A stretch of 64,000 nucleotides of DNA from Enterobacter sp. Ag1 (GTDB taxonomy: Bacteria > Pseudomonadota > Gammaproteobacteria > Enterobacterales > Enterobacteriaceae): positions 19,644 through 83,643 of the forward strand of contig AKXM01000030.1 of NCBI GenBank assembly GCA_000277545.1. Reading direction: 5' to 3'. The translations under genes were made by a program, and so were the position numbers. The stretch's first letter is position 1, and every line of letters begins with the position of its first letter. Positions 16,647 to 25,595 of this stretch are shown here, one piece after another. The notes below the pieces were generated by a model. It made no database searches. It saw nothing but the letters and a program-made list of their open reading frames with translations, and was not told where the DNA came from.

Positions 16647-16736
16647 GGAGAGATGCCGGAGCGGCTGAACGGACCGGTCTCGAAAACCGGAGTAGGGGTA
16701 ACTCTACCGGGGGTTCAAATCCCCCTCTCTCCGCCA
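16647..16736 (+). tRNA. tRNA-Ser (CGA)
   Basis: 90-nt class II tRNA including CCA. The acceptor GGAGAGA pairs with TCTCTCC. Anticodon CGA lies in GTCTCGAAAAC, and the long variable arm is GTAGGGGTAACTCTAC. Corresponds to E. coli serU. Confidence 0.96.
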
Positions 16737-16912
16737 ATTATTCAAGCACTTATCGCATTTCATTTCAGTGACCAATCTCTCGCTCCCGCAATACAGGTAA
16801 CCTTATGTGTGACAGTAACGCCTGGCATCGGCTGCGATTTCCCTGTTGTTGAAATACCGCCGCGCATTAAGTTCTATACTCTCCCGAGGATTTTGTACAA
16901 CGGGAAAAAAAT

Positions 16913-17248
16913 ATGCTTAATACTTACGTTATCCTTGCCATCTCTATATGTGCAGAAACGCTGGCGACCACCATGATGAAAGCCTCTGACGGGTTCAGCC
17001 GTCTGGTTCCCAGCGTGGTGGTGGTTGTGGGCTACGCAATTTCATTCTATGGCCTCTCCCAAGTGGTGAAGACCATGAATATTGGTATCGCCTATGCGAT
17101 CTGGGCGGGGATGGGAATATTCCTGGTTTCGGTGATGTCATTTCTGTTTTATAAACAAAAACTCGATCTTCCGGCTATCGCAGGCATGTTGTTTATTGCC
17201 GTGGGCATCATGATTATTCAGCTTTTCTCAAAGTCTGTTACCCACTGA
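16913..17248 (+). CDS. SMR-family multidrug efflux protein (EmrE-like)
   Basis: 111 aa with four predicted membrane helices covering nearly the whole protein. Helix 1 carries the essential acidic residue of the small multidrug resistance family (Glu15 in ISICAETLATTMMKAS). GIAYAIWAGMG in helix 3 is the SMR signature. SMR dimers export cationic antiseptics and dyes in exchange for protons. EmrE/QacE-type drug export is more likely than guanidinium export, but the substrate is not certain. The gene stands alone between tRNA-Ser and a convergent membrane-protein gene; a small palindrome (17251-17265) sits at the convergence. Confidence 0.88.
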   Translation: MLNTYVILAISICAETLATTMMKASDGFSRLVPSVVVVVGYAISFYGLSQVVKTMNIGIAYAIWAGMGIFLVSVMSFLFYKQKLDLPAIAGMLFIAVGIMIIQLFSKSVTH

Positions 17249-17264
17249 CCGCCGTTAATAACGG

Positions 17265-18590
17265 CTATTCCCCGGCCTTACTGTTGTCGCGCCACTTGAA
17301 GGTGACGCGCTGATACCATGGCTCGGGGACAGGGTGAACAATGCTGCGTAGTGCTCTGGCGTAATCCATCACCAGCCCTGGAGTCCAGGCCATAGAAGTG
17401 GCACGTTTACGCACCTGGGCGGCTATCCAGAGCTCGGGCATCGCGAGCGTTCTGAGTATGGACAACCAGCTTCGCGTATGTTTTGAAAGCACGCCATCCA
17501 GCGACGCTTCAAGAGCGTAAGCTACGCTGCTCGAGCAATTACGGTAGGTGAGGTTGTAAGTTTTTGTCAGCTTGTAGGCACTCCAGAAACGCTGTAAGGC
17601 TTTGCCATTGTAATGATGGAAATAGATCTTGCGATCTGACTGGCACCACTCTGCGGATTCAGTGGCATAGTCAGGCTGATACGTTCCCGGCACATCATTA
17701 TCGCGTGTGGCCTTAAGCGTATTCAAAAACTCGGCTGGCGACCTATCAATGTCTTCTGCAGGATAAAGGCTGATGTAAAGATCAGGTGGGACTTCAAGCG
17801 CGGCGTGGCCCGTTGATATAACACCTTCGGAGTCTACTGCGGCGATATAGCGATTGATGACCGGCCGTGGAATTGTTGACGCGCTGGCTGTACCTTCCGG
17901 GGTCCAGATATGTACGGTTAGCGGTTCACGAAAATCAACGTTCGCGGGTTCGGCGAGGTTAGGCTTGATATTCGTGCCTTTTTTCACTTCAACACCTATT
18001 CCTGCAGGCACTAAAAGGTCGAAGACCGAGATACCTTCTCGCAGCCTTGCAACGCGAAGTGCAAGACGTACGGTATGGATCCCGCTGAAAATCATCAGTG
18101 TTCCCAGGAAGAACGATACCGTAGCTTTATAATGCGTAGGCCAGGGGCTGAACATAAAAAAGGCGAACATAATTTGAGCTAAACCGGTGATCAGGGTGCC
18201 CTTCCAGTGGGGGAAACGTACAATCCACGCCGAGAAAATAACGAACAGGCCAATGACGAAATAAGCAAAACCAAACACGATGGCCAGCAGCAAATTGCTG
18301 TAGGGCTGGTTGGATAAGATAAGCAGCGAGACGAAACAAAAAATCCCCCCCTTAAAGTAAAGCACGGCTTTTTGCGCTCCGACTCCGCCGGAAGCGATGC
18401 TCAGCGTTACCAGACTTTCCAGCAGCAAAAGCAGGCCAAAAAAGCGCAACGGGAAATAGGTCACGCCGTCCAGACCGTCCAGGAAAATAGCCAGTCCGAG
18501 CAGGCTCCAAAGACTCCCCAGCAGGATCAGATATTTAACCCTTGAGCGCATAAAGTCGACGCCGAACAGTAACAACGCAATCTGAATCAC
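17265..18590 (-). CDS. Membrane protein with DUF308/HdeD-like helices and permuted papain-like (NlpC/P60 or DUF4105-type) C-terminus
   Basis: 441 aa from a GTG at 18590, which has AAGGAG ten bases upstream; the longer open frame would run back into the preceding gene. Residues 1-185 contain about six hydrophobic helices like HdeD/DUF308 proteins. Residues about 195-441 are soluble. GHAALEV (His262) precedes YRNCSSSVAYALEA (Cys352), the His-before-Cys order of circularly permuted papain-like enzymes such as DUF4105 proteins. It follows the MASE1-PAS gene after 37 bp and is probably co-transcribed. A membrane-tethered thiol hydrolase acting on peptidoglycan, lipid or peptide is inferred. I do not recognise a named homologue. 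Confidence 0.65.
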   Translation of the reverse strand: MIQIALLLFGVDFMRSRVKYLILLGSLWSLLGLAIFLDGLDGVTYFPLRFFGLLLLLESLVTLSIASGGVGAQKAVLYFKGGIFCFVSLLILSNQPYSNLLLAIVFGFAYFVIGLFVIFSAWIVRFPHWKGTLITGLAQIMFAFFMFSPWPTHYKATVSFFLGTLMIFSGIHTVRLALRVARLREGISVFDLLVPAGIGVEVKKGTNIKPNLAEPANVDFREPLTVHIWTPEGTASASTIPRPVINRYIAAVDSEGVISTGHAALEVPPDLYISLYPAEDIDRSPAEFLNTLKATRDNDVPGTYQPDYATESAEWCQSDRKIYFHHYNGKALQRFWSAYKLTKTYNLTYRNCSSSVAYALEASLDGVLSKHTRSWLSILRTLAMPELWIAAQVRKRATSMAWTPGLVMDYARALRSIVHPVPEPWYQRVTFKWRDNSKAGE

Positions 18591-18627
18591 AAGTTTGTCT
18601 CTCCTTAAAAAGTGCTCACGTCCGTGT

Positions 18628-19896
18628 TTAGATAGCCAGATCGTAATGGCTGACCTGCCAGTTTCCGACAATAATGCTTGTCCCGCCGTTGGACATAGCA
18701 ACGCCGCCGCTGTCAACCAGCGTGAGCCATTCATCCTCATTCACCTTGATACGAAATATCAGGGGTTTGCTTTTGTTCGGAACAGGGGAGAGCCAATGCT
18801 GCCGAAGTTTTTCCCGATCTGAGGGATGTACCTGCGCCAGGACTCGCTCGATGGTGTCGAACGCTTGGGGCGAAGTTGAACCCAGGAGTGAAGAGAGATC
18901 GTTTTCCCAGTTGAAAATACCGGTTTCAGGCTCCAGTCGATAAAGTATGCCATTACCCGCCAGTCGGCCAGTGTCCGGATTGAAACGCGTCGTAGAGCGG
19001 CTTAACACTCGCACAAAGACGACCAGTAAGGCGGTCGCAGAGAGATAGCTCAGCGCCAGCAGCAGGGATTCGGTGAAGCTAAGGCCGTGGAGAAAGAAGG
19101 GCCCCTGATGCTGGTCGGTAAAGTGGATAACAATCGCCCCCAGTGTCAGCAGGCCAATCGAGCCTCCACGATTCCCCCAGACCAGGGAAAGCATTAGCGT
19201 CAGCACAATCGGTAAGCAAGAAAGGGCAAAATAGAGCGCGGCGGCTTCGGTTCTGAGCCAGGTCCCGCTGTAGTCGAAAATAAACACCGTTGCGGCACAA
19301 ATCAGCAGTAACAGCGCCAGACCTGTCAGACGGGAAGACCAGGTAAGAGCGGCCTGGAGGCCACGCTTATTCACGAAGCCCATGACGACGGTCGTTGCGA
19401 AGAAAATCCCGGTCACGTCGGCAACGAATCCATTCCAGATGGTCTTTGTTATCGGCTGGTCGGTGAAATACGCGTAGCCTCCGCCGACGATTAGCGCATC
19501 GAACAGGCTGACAATAAAGGTGGCGCAGATCCACAGCAGGATGACGTGCAGGTCGTCATTGGGCCGAGAGAAACGGCGTACCAGCCACGCAATAAGCACG
19601 TTGGCAGGCATCGCCAGCAGCGAATAACCCAGCGTGGTTAAAAAAAGAGGCAGGCTGTGCCAGGCTTCGTCCTGCAGGATGCTTGCTACCGCGAAGATAA
19701 GGATAAGAGCAGGGTAGTCACGCCAGCGGGCAGACAATAAAGCCGCTACGGCAACGCCCGATGGGAACCAGACAATCGCTATTGCGGAGTTCGGGTCGTC
19801 AAATTTTAGCGAGATAAGCCCGGACAGATAATAGACCAGCCCCCACAAAAGCAGGATAGCGGTTTGCTGCAGCCAGGAAGGGAAATACGTTTTCAT
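18628..19896 (-). CDS. MASE1 sensor protein with PAS domain, no output domain
   Basis: 422 aa. Residues about 10-300 form a MASE1 integral-membrane sensor: eight or more helices, with FDDPNSAIAIVWFPSGVAVAALL and the aromatic WRDYPAL loop characteristic of MASE1. Residues about 325-415 look like a PAS fold (YRLEPETGIFNWENDLSSLLG, VHPSDREKLRQHW, FRIKVNEDEWLTL). MASE1 is normally followed by GGDEF, EAL or histidine-kinase modules; here the protein ends after PAS. It stops cleanly, 37 bp before the next start, so this may be a natural stand-alone sensor rather than a truncation. Partner proteins are presumably its two co-oriented neighbours. Confidence 0.75.
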   Translation of the reverse strand: MKTYFPSWLQQTAILLLWGLVYYLSGLISLKFDDPNSAIAIVWFPSGVAVAALLSARWRDYPALILIFAVASILQDEAWHSLPLFLTTLGYSLLAMPANVLIAWLVRRFSRPNDDLHVILLWICATFIVSLFDALIVGGGYAYFTDQPITKTIWNGFVADVTGIFFATTVVMGFVNKRGLQAALTWSSRLTGLALLLLICAATVFIFDYSGTWLRTEAAALYFALSCLPIVLTLMLSLVWGNRGGSIGLLTLGAIVIHFTDQHQGPFFLHGLSFTESLLLALSYLSATALLVVFVRVLSRSTTRFNPDTGRLAGNGILYRLEPETGIFNWENDLSSLLGSTSPQAFDTIERVLAQVHPSDREKLRQHWLSPVPNKSKPLIFRIKVNEDEWLTLVDSGGVAMSNGGTSIIVGNWQVSHYDLAI

Positions 19897-20010
19897 TTCT
19901 CGTCCATTTTTGATTCAGGAATGCGCGCAGCATTCCGCTGTCGGGCGTTATTTTACGTAAAGGCTAACAACCCTTGGCTGAAAACACAAAATAGGGCCAT
20001 TTACTAGACT

Positions 20011-20604
20011 TCAGACTGCATGCCGCGCATCGACTTTCTCTGCTGAGAAAATAGCCCTGACGTTAGCCGCTGAAGGTTGTATTTGCCCTTCATGTTGATG
20101 ATTGTCTTCTATATCTTGCTCGTGGGTCTGCCCATGCGATCCGGTTTCTGCCACGATGCTTTGCTTATAAAGATCGGGGCGTTCTTCGGCTCCCGGGCAT
20201 ACGCAGTGGGAAGCGGGAGAGGGGATCAAAGCGGTACGCAGAGATTCCCGAAGTTCGCGTTGCACCCATTTCATGGCCTGATTTGGCATCGCTGAGACGG
20301 ACATTTTCCCTGCCAAAATACAGGGCTTCACGTTCCAGACCATCAATAAAATATCCTTGCGGGTCCCTGCATCGGTCGAATGATAAATTTTCGCGGATGT
20401 CAGGTGCGAGCTGGCCTGATCTTCCCAGCTATAAACCAGCAGGGCAGCAGTATCACTTCGGTCATTCAGCGGCTTTACCGTGGGTTTAAAAATGCCGATG
20501 ACAATCAGTGCGGCCAGCATACTAAGCAGTAAGCCACTGCACAATAACAGCAGGCGTTGGCTGTTTTTATTAAGTAAAAATAAGCGTGTTTTGAACCCGG
20601 ACAT
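20011..20604 (-). CDS. Hypothetical single-pass membrane protein
   Basis: 197 aa from the ATG beginning MSGFKTR, with GGAG about nine bases upstream; an open frame continues 84 bp further upstream. One N-terminal membrane segment (LLLLCSGLLLSMLAALIVIGIF) follows a short basic cytoplasmic tail, leaving a hydrophilic periplasmic or cytosolic domain. The C-terminal 60 residues are rich in His, Glu and Gln. No family recognised. It lies upstream of and in the same orientation as the MASE1-PAS gene (114-bp gap), so a shared function is possible. The reading frame could contain an error near its C-terminus. Confidence 0.5.
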   Translation of the reverse strand: MSGFKTRLFLLNKNSQRLLLLCSGLLLSMLAALIVIGIFKPTVKPLNDRSDTAALLVYSWEDQASSHLTSAKIYHSTDAGTRKDILLMVWNVKPCILAGKMSVSAMPNQAMKWVQRELRESLRTALIPSPASHCVCPGAEERPDLYKQSIVAETGSHGQTHEQDIEDNHQHEGQIQPSAANVRAIFSAEKVDARHAV

Positions 20605-20962
20605 CCCAACCAACTCCAGGGCTGAATCGGTCGTTTCCAACAAGAAAATGCCCCTCATCCAACCCGAATTTAATAAGCGAAACAGCAAAACCTTTATGTA
20701 AAAATTAGATTAATTTACTGTGAATAAAATGCTCTGAAAGCAGAGGGTTATTACTATTAATCCTCCACGATCATCCTCCTTAAGAGTAAATAATGGCTCA
20801 ACGATAAGGAATAAACCCAGAATTATACTGGTTATTTGCCGCTGCCCTTTACTTTCCTGGAGTTAATGATTTAAATGGTGATGTATTTAAGTGGGATGTT
20901 CTGTTGGTTTGCTGTTGATTGGCATAAATTATCTGTTTTTCCCTGCAGACGCTACGCAGCGA
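20605..20962. other. AT-rich intergenic region
   Basis: No credible gene. The DNA between the 197-aa membrane protein start and the end of the M20 peptidase gene is distinctly AT-rich and probably carries the promoter of the minus-strand 20.6-17.3 kb cluster. I see no obvious terminator or repeat in it. Confidence 0.4.
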
Positions 20963-22111
20963 TCAAGCGCTCATCCACTGGCGCAGGTTTTCCAGCATCG
21001 CCATGCACTTTTGCAGCTGCTCTTCGGCAACAAACTCATCGGGCTTGTGCCCCTGGTCCATGCTACCGGGGCCACAAATCAGCGTGGCAATCCCGGCTTC
21101 GTCAAAAAGTCCGCCTTCGGTGCCAAATGCCACGGTGCTGAACTCAGCGCTGTCGCACCACTGCGCCAGCCATCGGGCAAATTCTGACTGGGCATCCGTC
21201 AGCAGGCCGGGGTAGTGGCTCAAGGGAGTAAACCGGATGGCGCTTGCCGGGGAGATGTTTTGCATGGCGGGCACCATTTTTTGCTGCGCATAGCCCTGAA
21301 TGTCGGCGATCGCCGCCGTGACTTCGACGCCCGGCAGGTAGCGGATCTCAAAATCAAACTGGCATTCCTGCGGCACAATGTTCAGCGCGCTGCCGCCGTG
21401 AATGGTGCCAACCTGGAGCGTACTGAACGGGGGATCAAAGCGGGCATCCGTCTTTTGGGTCAGCGCCTCACGAACTTCTCCCAGTTTGCCGATAAGCCGG
21501 GCGGCATATTCAATGGCGTTCACCCCTTCTGGCGCATAGGCAGAATGGCAGGCTAGGCCGTGCACCTCACAGCGGATGGCAATTTTCCCTTTGTGCCCGT
21601 AAACCGGGCGCATTTCGGTTGGCTCTCCAACAATACACAGCGCGGGTTTCTCTTTGGAGGCACGGAGGTGCTCCACCAGGCTGCGCACGCCAAGGCAACC
21701 GACCTCTTCGTCGTAGGAGAAGGCGAGGTGCAGGGGTATTTTCAGCGGCTGTGAAAGAAACGCCGGGACGGAGGCCAGCACGCAGGCGATGAAGCCCTTC
21801 ATGTCCGCTGCCCCGCGCCCATAATAGCGGCCATCCCGGTAAGTCATGTCGAAAGGAGGGACGCTCCACTGTTGCCCGTCCACAGGCACCACGTCGGTAT
21901 GGCCGGAGAGCATCACGCCACCGCCGCCTGCCGGGCCAAACACCGCATAAAGATTGGCTTTACGCCCGTCTTCACTGTGAAACAGCTCCGCACTGATGCC
22001 CCATTCGGCAAGGTAATCGCGAATATCCTCGATCAGCGCCAGGTTCGACTCGCGGCTGGTGGTATCTCGCGCCAGTAACTTCTGCAATAAAGGAATCAGT
22101 TGGCTATTCAT
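20963..22111 (-). CDS. M20 family deacylase (ArgE/acetylornithine-deacetylase-like)
   Basis: 382 aa from the ATG beginning MNSQLIPLL. M20 metallopeptidase: LSGHTDVVPVDG carries the first metal His and catalytic Asp, GRGAADMKGF the bridging Asp, SYDEEVGCLG the catalytic Glu-Glu pair, and a late GPGSMDQGHKPDEFV the last His. ArgE-like proteins remove N-acyl groups from amino acids. It overlaps the stop of the DUF1028 gene by 8 bp and is the last gene of a four-gene unit, away from arginine-biosynthesis genes. A catabolic N-acyl amino acid substrate is therefore more likely than acetylornithine. Confidence 0.85.
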   Translation of the reverse strand: MNSQLIPLLQKLLARDTTSRESNLALIEDIRDYLAEWGISAELFHSEDGRKANLYAVFGPAGGGGVMLSGHTDVVPVDGQQWSVPPFDMTYRDGRYYGRGAADMKGFIACVLASVPAFLSQPLKIPLHLAFSYDEEVGCLGVRSLVEHLRASKEKPALCIVGEPTEMRPVYGHKGKIAIRCEVHGLACHSAYAPEGVNAIEYAARLIGKLGEVREALTQKTDARFDPPFSTLQVGTIHGGSALNIVPQECQFDFEIRYLPGVEVTAAIADIQGYAQQKMVPAMQNISPASAIRFTPLSHYPGLLTDAQSEFARWLAQWCDSAEFSTVAFGTEGGLFDEAGIATLICGPGSMDQGHKPDEFVAEEQLQKCMAMLENLRQWMSA

Positions 22112-22778
22112 CGCCTGGCACACCATAACTGGGGGCTTCTCGCGGATCGAGTGCACGGATCAGGTAATCCTGCATTTGTGGTTTATAGGCCAGCCAGAGC
22201 GAATGCAGCGCGGCAATCGGGTTATCGTCAGCCCAGTCCACGCGCAGGTCGACTACCGGCCAGACGACGGTGTCCACTACCTTTAATGCAGCCGAGTGTA
22301 CCGGCCCGGCTTCACCCCCTTTTTCCAGCGCCGCTTCAAGGGCGGTCATTAGCCTGTCAGCCAACGGGCCGGGGCATTGTTCGAAGCGTTCGATCATGGC
22401 GTTAATTACTGACTTATCGGCCAGCATATTGCCCGCCGCCACGCAGTTGTCCCCTTCCACGGCGTGGTAAATGCCCAGCGAATTAATGCCGCTGTGGCAG
22501 GCGGTTTTGCCGTTGCTGTCGATGACCGTCACCTGCCGGTAGTCGCCGTGCAGATGTTCACTGGCGACCAGCTTTAGCGCCTCCTGCGGCGTGGCACCTT
22601 CGCCCAGCTTCGACAGCACCATCGGGCCCAGCGCGGGCAGGGTAATATTCTGGCTCGACACCGCGCCGACGCCCGGCACCAGCCACGGGCAGCGAGCGCC
22701 GACCGCGATGCTGGACGAGCTAATGGCGATGCCAAGCTGGCCGGTGTCCCGGCAGCGTGCGGCGATGGAAAAGGTCAT
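22104..22778 (-). CDS. DUF1028 family protein (Ntn-hydrolase-like)
   Basis: 224 aa starting MTFSIAARCRDTG, an ATGA overlap with the RidA gene; a longer frame would extend into that gene. DUF1028 (PF06267) is covered end to end: AISSSSIAVGARCPWLVPGVGAVSSQ, then LGPMVLSKLGEGATPQEAL, then a conserved GDNCVAAGNMLAD. The family is thought to adopt an N-terminal-nucleophile-hydrolase-like fold, but no activity is established that I know of. It sits between RidA and an M20 deacylase, so hydrolysis of an amide or peptide intermediate is plausible. Confidence 0.8.
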   Translation of the reverse strand: MTFSIAARCRDTGQLGIAISSSSIAVGARCPWLVPGVGAVSSQNITLPALGPMVLSKLGEGATPQEALKLVASEHLHGDYRQVTVIDSNGKTACHSGINSLGIYHAVEGDNCVAAGNMLADKSVINAMIERFEQCPGPLADRLMTALEAALEKGGEAGPVHSAALKVVDTVVWPVVDLRVDWADDNPIAALHSLWLAYKPQMQDYLIRALDPREAPSYGVPGDE

Positions 22779-23203
22779 TTTTCCCCCTGAGTATCGCCCG
22801 GGATCACCGCGATAACATCGATTTCCATTAGCCACTGCGGCTGGCCGAGGGCGGAAACCACCAGCCCGGTGGAGATCGGGAAGACGCCTCTCAGCCATTT
22901 GCCGACTTCCTGATACACCGGCTCGCGGTAGCGCGGGTCGATAATGTAAGTTGTGGTTTTCACTATGTGGGAGAGATCGCTCCCGGCTTCCTCCAGCAGT
23001 TGCTTAACGTTTTTCATGGCCTGCTCAGCCTGCGCCTGCGGGTCGCCCAGCCCAATCAAATTCCCTTCAAAATCCGTCCCGACCTGGCCGCGCACATACA
23101 CGGTGTTCCCGGCGCGTACCGCCTGGCAGAGATCGTTGTTCAGCGACTGATTAGGGTAAGTCTCTTTGGTGTTAAACATGCGAATACGGGTATGCGTGGG
23201 CAT
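22775..23203 (-). CDS. RidA (YjgF/YER057c) family protein
   Basis: 142 aa RidA-fold protein. Conserved pieces are YVRGQVGTDFEGNLIGLGDPQAQAEQAMKN, LEEAGSDLSHIVKTTTYI, and the terminal MEIDVIAVIP. Family members deaminate reactive enamine/imine intermediates released during amine or amino-acid oxidation. The arginine typical of active RidA proteins near residue 105 (DPRYREPVY region) is present. It follows the flavin monooxygenase gene closely (26 bp) and overlaps DUF1028. Its presence suggests that the monooxygenase step yields an unstable imine. Confidence 0.87.
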   Translation of the reverse strand: MPTHTRIRMFNTKETYPNQSLNNDLCQAVRAGNTVYVRGQVGTDFEGNLIGLGDPQAQAEQAMKNVKQLLEEAGSDLSHIVKTTTYIIDPRYREPVYQEVGKWLRGVFPISTGLVVSALGQPQWLMEIDVIAVIPGDTQGEK

Positions 23204-23229
23204 CGGTTAATTCCTTGTTGGCAAAAAGG

Positions 23230-24495
23230 TTAGCGCTGGGAAGCGTCGAGATAGCGGCTGTATTTGCGCTGGGTTTCAATGTGGTCGGCGACGTATTTCG
23301 CGTCATGCCACACGCCCCAGATAAACGTTGAGCCCCGGCGGGAAAGCCACGGCAGGCCGAGAAAATAGACGCCCGGCTCGCTGGACACGCCGCGCTGGTG
23401 GCGTGGTTTGCCCTGAGCATCAAAAGCATCCACGTTGAGCCAGCCGTAGTCCGGCGCGTATCCGGTCGCCCAGATAATCGAGGTGATGCCCGCTTCGGCC
23501 AGGTTCAATTCCAGCGTGGGCTGGGTGACGCAAAGCGGATCGGCCGGGAAGACTCGGGCCTGCGGCTCTTCAGGCAGATCGATCCCGTTGCGGGTAATCC
23601 ACGCATCGGCGGCGTCCAGCAGGGCCAGGTAACTTTCATCCCCCTGGCGGATGTTGTGTGCCAGATTATCTTCAAAAAAGACTTTCCCCTCGGCGAAGCG
23701 CTGGGTCAGGCCGACGAGGTGAATGCCCTGGTGTGCGAGTGCCCGGAAATCAACGGTGTGGCCGCCGCGAGCGCCACTCACCGCAATGGTGACGTGTTCT
23801 TTGCCAGGCTGATTGGCCGCAGCATCCCACAGCCCAAGCACCCCCAGCCACCAGCAGAAGTCCCGGTTGCGGTAGGCGCGGGGAGGGCGGTCGTGGGCAC
23901 CCACGGAAAGGTAAACCTGCTTGCCCGCACGCTGTAGCTCATCGGCGATCTGTACCCCGGAAGAGCCAGCCCCCACCACAAGCACCGCGCCAGCCGGTAG
24001 CTGAGCCGGGTTTTTGTAGGCGGCGGAATGAATCTGGTGCAGCCCGTCATCTGCCGGAGCAATGGCCGGGATGACCGGGCGCTGGAAAGGTCCGGTGGCG
24101 GCCACGATATGCTTTGCTTCGACAATACCGTCGCTGGTTTCCACCGTGAAACCCGACCTGCCGTGATGGCGCGTCACGCTTTTCACTTCCACGCCGGTTT
24201 TTACCGGCGCTTCAAATTTCCGGGCGTAGTTTTGGAAGTAGTTCGCCACCTCGTCTTTGGGGATAAAACTGTCCGGGTCGGCGGCGTCAAATTCAAGGCC
24301 AGGAAAGCGGTCGTGCCAGGCCGGGCCGTTGGCAACCAGCGAATCCCAGCGGCCGCTGCGCCAGGCTTCGGCGATGCGGTTTTTCTCCAGCACCAGATGG
24401 GGAATACCGAGGCGCGTCAGGTGCTCGCTCATGGCGATCCCGGCCTGGCCGGCACCAATCACAAGGGTATCTGTCTGTGTTTTTATTTCGGTCAT
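23230..24495 (-). CDS. FAD/NAD(P)-dependent flavin monooxygenase (FMO/CzcO-like)
   Basis: 421 aa from ATG 24495 (AGGAAAC upstream). Class B flavoprotein monooxygenase: FAD motif VIGAGQAGIAMSEHL at the N-terminus, a second Rossmann motif LVVGAGSSGVQIADEL around residues 165-180, and the ATGY segment IIWATGYAPDYGWL near residue 340. It would hydroxylate or N/S-oxidise a small substrate with NADPH and O2. It heads the four-gene unit FMO-RidA-DUF1028-M20 and lies beside a LysR regulator. Amine or thioether oxidation in catabolism of an unusual amino acid is the best inference. Confidence 0.85.
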   Translation of the reverse strand: MTEIKTQTDTLVIGAGQAGIAMSEHLTRLGIPHLVLEKNRIAEAWRSGRWDSLVANGPAWHDRFPGLEFDAADPDSFIPKDEVANYFQNYARKFEAPVKTGVEVKSVTRHHGRSGFTVETSDGIVEAKHIVAATGPFQRPVIPAIAPADDGLHQIHSAAYKNPAQLPAGAVLVVGAGSSGVQIADELQRAGKQVYLSVGAHDRPPRAYRNRDFCWWLGVLGLWDAAANQPGKEHVTIAVSGARGGHTVDFRALAHQGIHLVGLTQRFAEGKVFFEDNLAHNIRQGDESYLALLDAADAWITRNGIDLPEEPQARVFPADPLCVTQPTLELNLAEAGITSIIWATGYAPDYGWLNVDAFDAQGKPRHQRGVSSEPGVYFLGLPWLSRRGSTFIWGVWHDAKYVADHIETQRKYSRYLDASQR

Positions 24496-24671
24496 GTCTG
24501 TTTCCTTGATGCTCGGGAAATAAGGTTCAGCGCAGCTTCGCGATGGCACAAGGTTATTAAGCGGCAGACATTCCGTAAAATATTATAAATCTAGGGATAA
24601 GGTATAAATAAAGTGGTCTCCAGCTATGGGCTATGAATTTCCTGTATTTTAAGACGGTGAAACACCACTTT

Positions 24672-25595
24672 TTAATTTTCGACCAGGGTTTTCGGCATCA
24701 GCTCAAAGGTGCGGCAGTAATCCATAAATAAGCGCGTCGGCCGGGTCGGCTCGTTATTGCGTAAATAAGCCATCACCAGCGTAGAGGCCGCCATATCATC
24801 AATGATTTCCACCTGCTTAACGCGCTGACCGTCATAGGTTATGTCGGTGCAGGGGCGGGTGACCAGCACCGAAAATCCCATGCCCTGGCCGACCATGCAG
24901 CGCACCATTTCAATCGACGGCGAACTGTAGGCCACCTCCGGGTGCAGGCCTTTGTCGGTGAAAATATTCATGAAGTAGCTTTTGCTGGGAATAACGTCCA
25001 GCAGGATCATCGGTTCGCGACTGAGTTCTTTGAGCGTGACGGTGGTTTTTTTCGCCAGCGGATGAGCCGCAGGCAGCAGAGCGTAAGGTTTCTGCGGGGC
25101 GTTCAGTTTTTCGGTATGCAGCGTGCTCTCTAACTCCAGGTTGTACATAAAGGCGAGGTCGAAGCGCCCGCGGTGCAGCCCGTGGGTCAGTTCATTTTGC
25201 TCCCCGTCGTACAGTCGGATGGTTATGTCAGGATAAAGCTTGCGAAACCCGGCGATGAGCCTCGGCAGATAAAGCGGGGCCGCGGACTCGAAGCAGCCGA
25301 TGGCGATGGTGCCGGAAACCAGGTCGTTATCCGCTTTGGCATTTTGCTCAAACTGGTATGAAAGCCGCAGCAACTCGCGTGCTTTTTCATAAAACCGCAG
25401 CCCGCCTGGCGTGAGCGAAACGCCCTGCGCGTGGTGGCGAATAAAAAACTGCTGCTCAAAAGTGTCTTCCAGGTTTTTGATGGCAATGGAAACGGAAGGC
25501 TGGGCGATATGCAGCTGCCTTGAGGCTTCAGCGATGCTCTGCGCCTCCACGACGGTGACAAAGTACTTGAGCTGCTTGAGCGTGAAATGTGTCAT
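24672..25595 (-). CDS. LysR-family transcriptional regulator
   Basis: 307 aa. The N-terminal winged HTH is classical (LKQLKYFVTVVEAQSIAEAS, then LHIAQPSVSIAIKNLEDTF). The C-terminal effector domain resembles CynR/NAC-like subfamilies, with PYALLPAAHPLAKK and MVRCMVGQGMGFSVLV. It lies between the FMO-RidA-DUF1028-M20 unit (same strand) and a divergent amino-acid ABC transporter, so it probably controls both. About 180 bp separates it from the monooxygenase start, leaving room for that unit's own promoter. Confidence 0.88.
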   Translation of the reverse strand: MTHFTLKQLKYFVTVVEAQSIAEASRQLHIAQPSVSIAIKNLEDTFEQQFFIRHHAQGVSLTPGGLRFYEKARELLRLSYQFEQNAKADNDLVSGTIAIGCFESAAPLYLPRLIAGFRKLYPDITIRLYDGEQNELTHGLHRGRFDLAFMYNLELESTLHTEKLNAPQKPYALLPAAHPLAKKTTVTLKELSREPMILLDVIPSKSYFMNIFTDKGLHPEVAYSSPSIEMVRCMVGQGMGFSVLVTRPCTDITYDGQRVKQVEIIDDMAASTLVMAYLRNNEPTRPTRLFMDYCRTFELMPKTLVEN

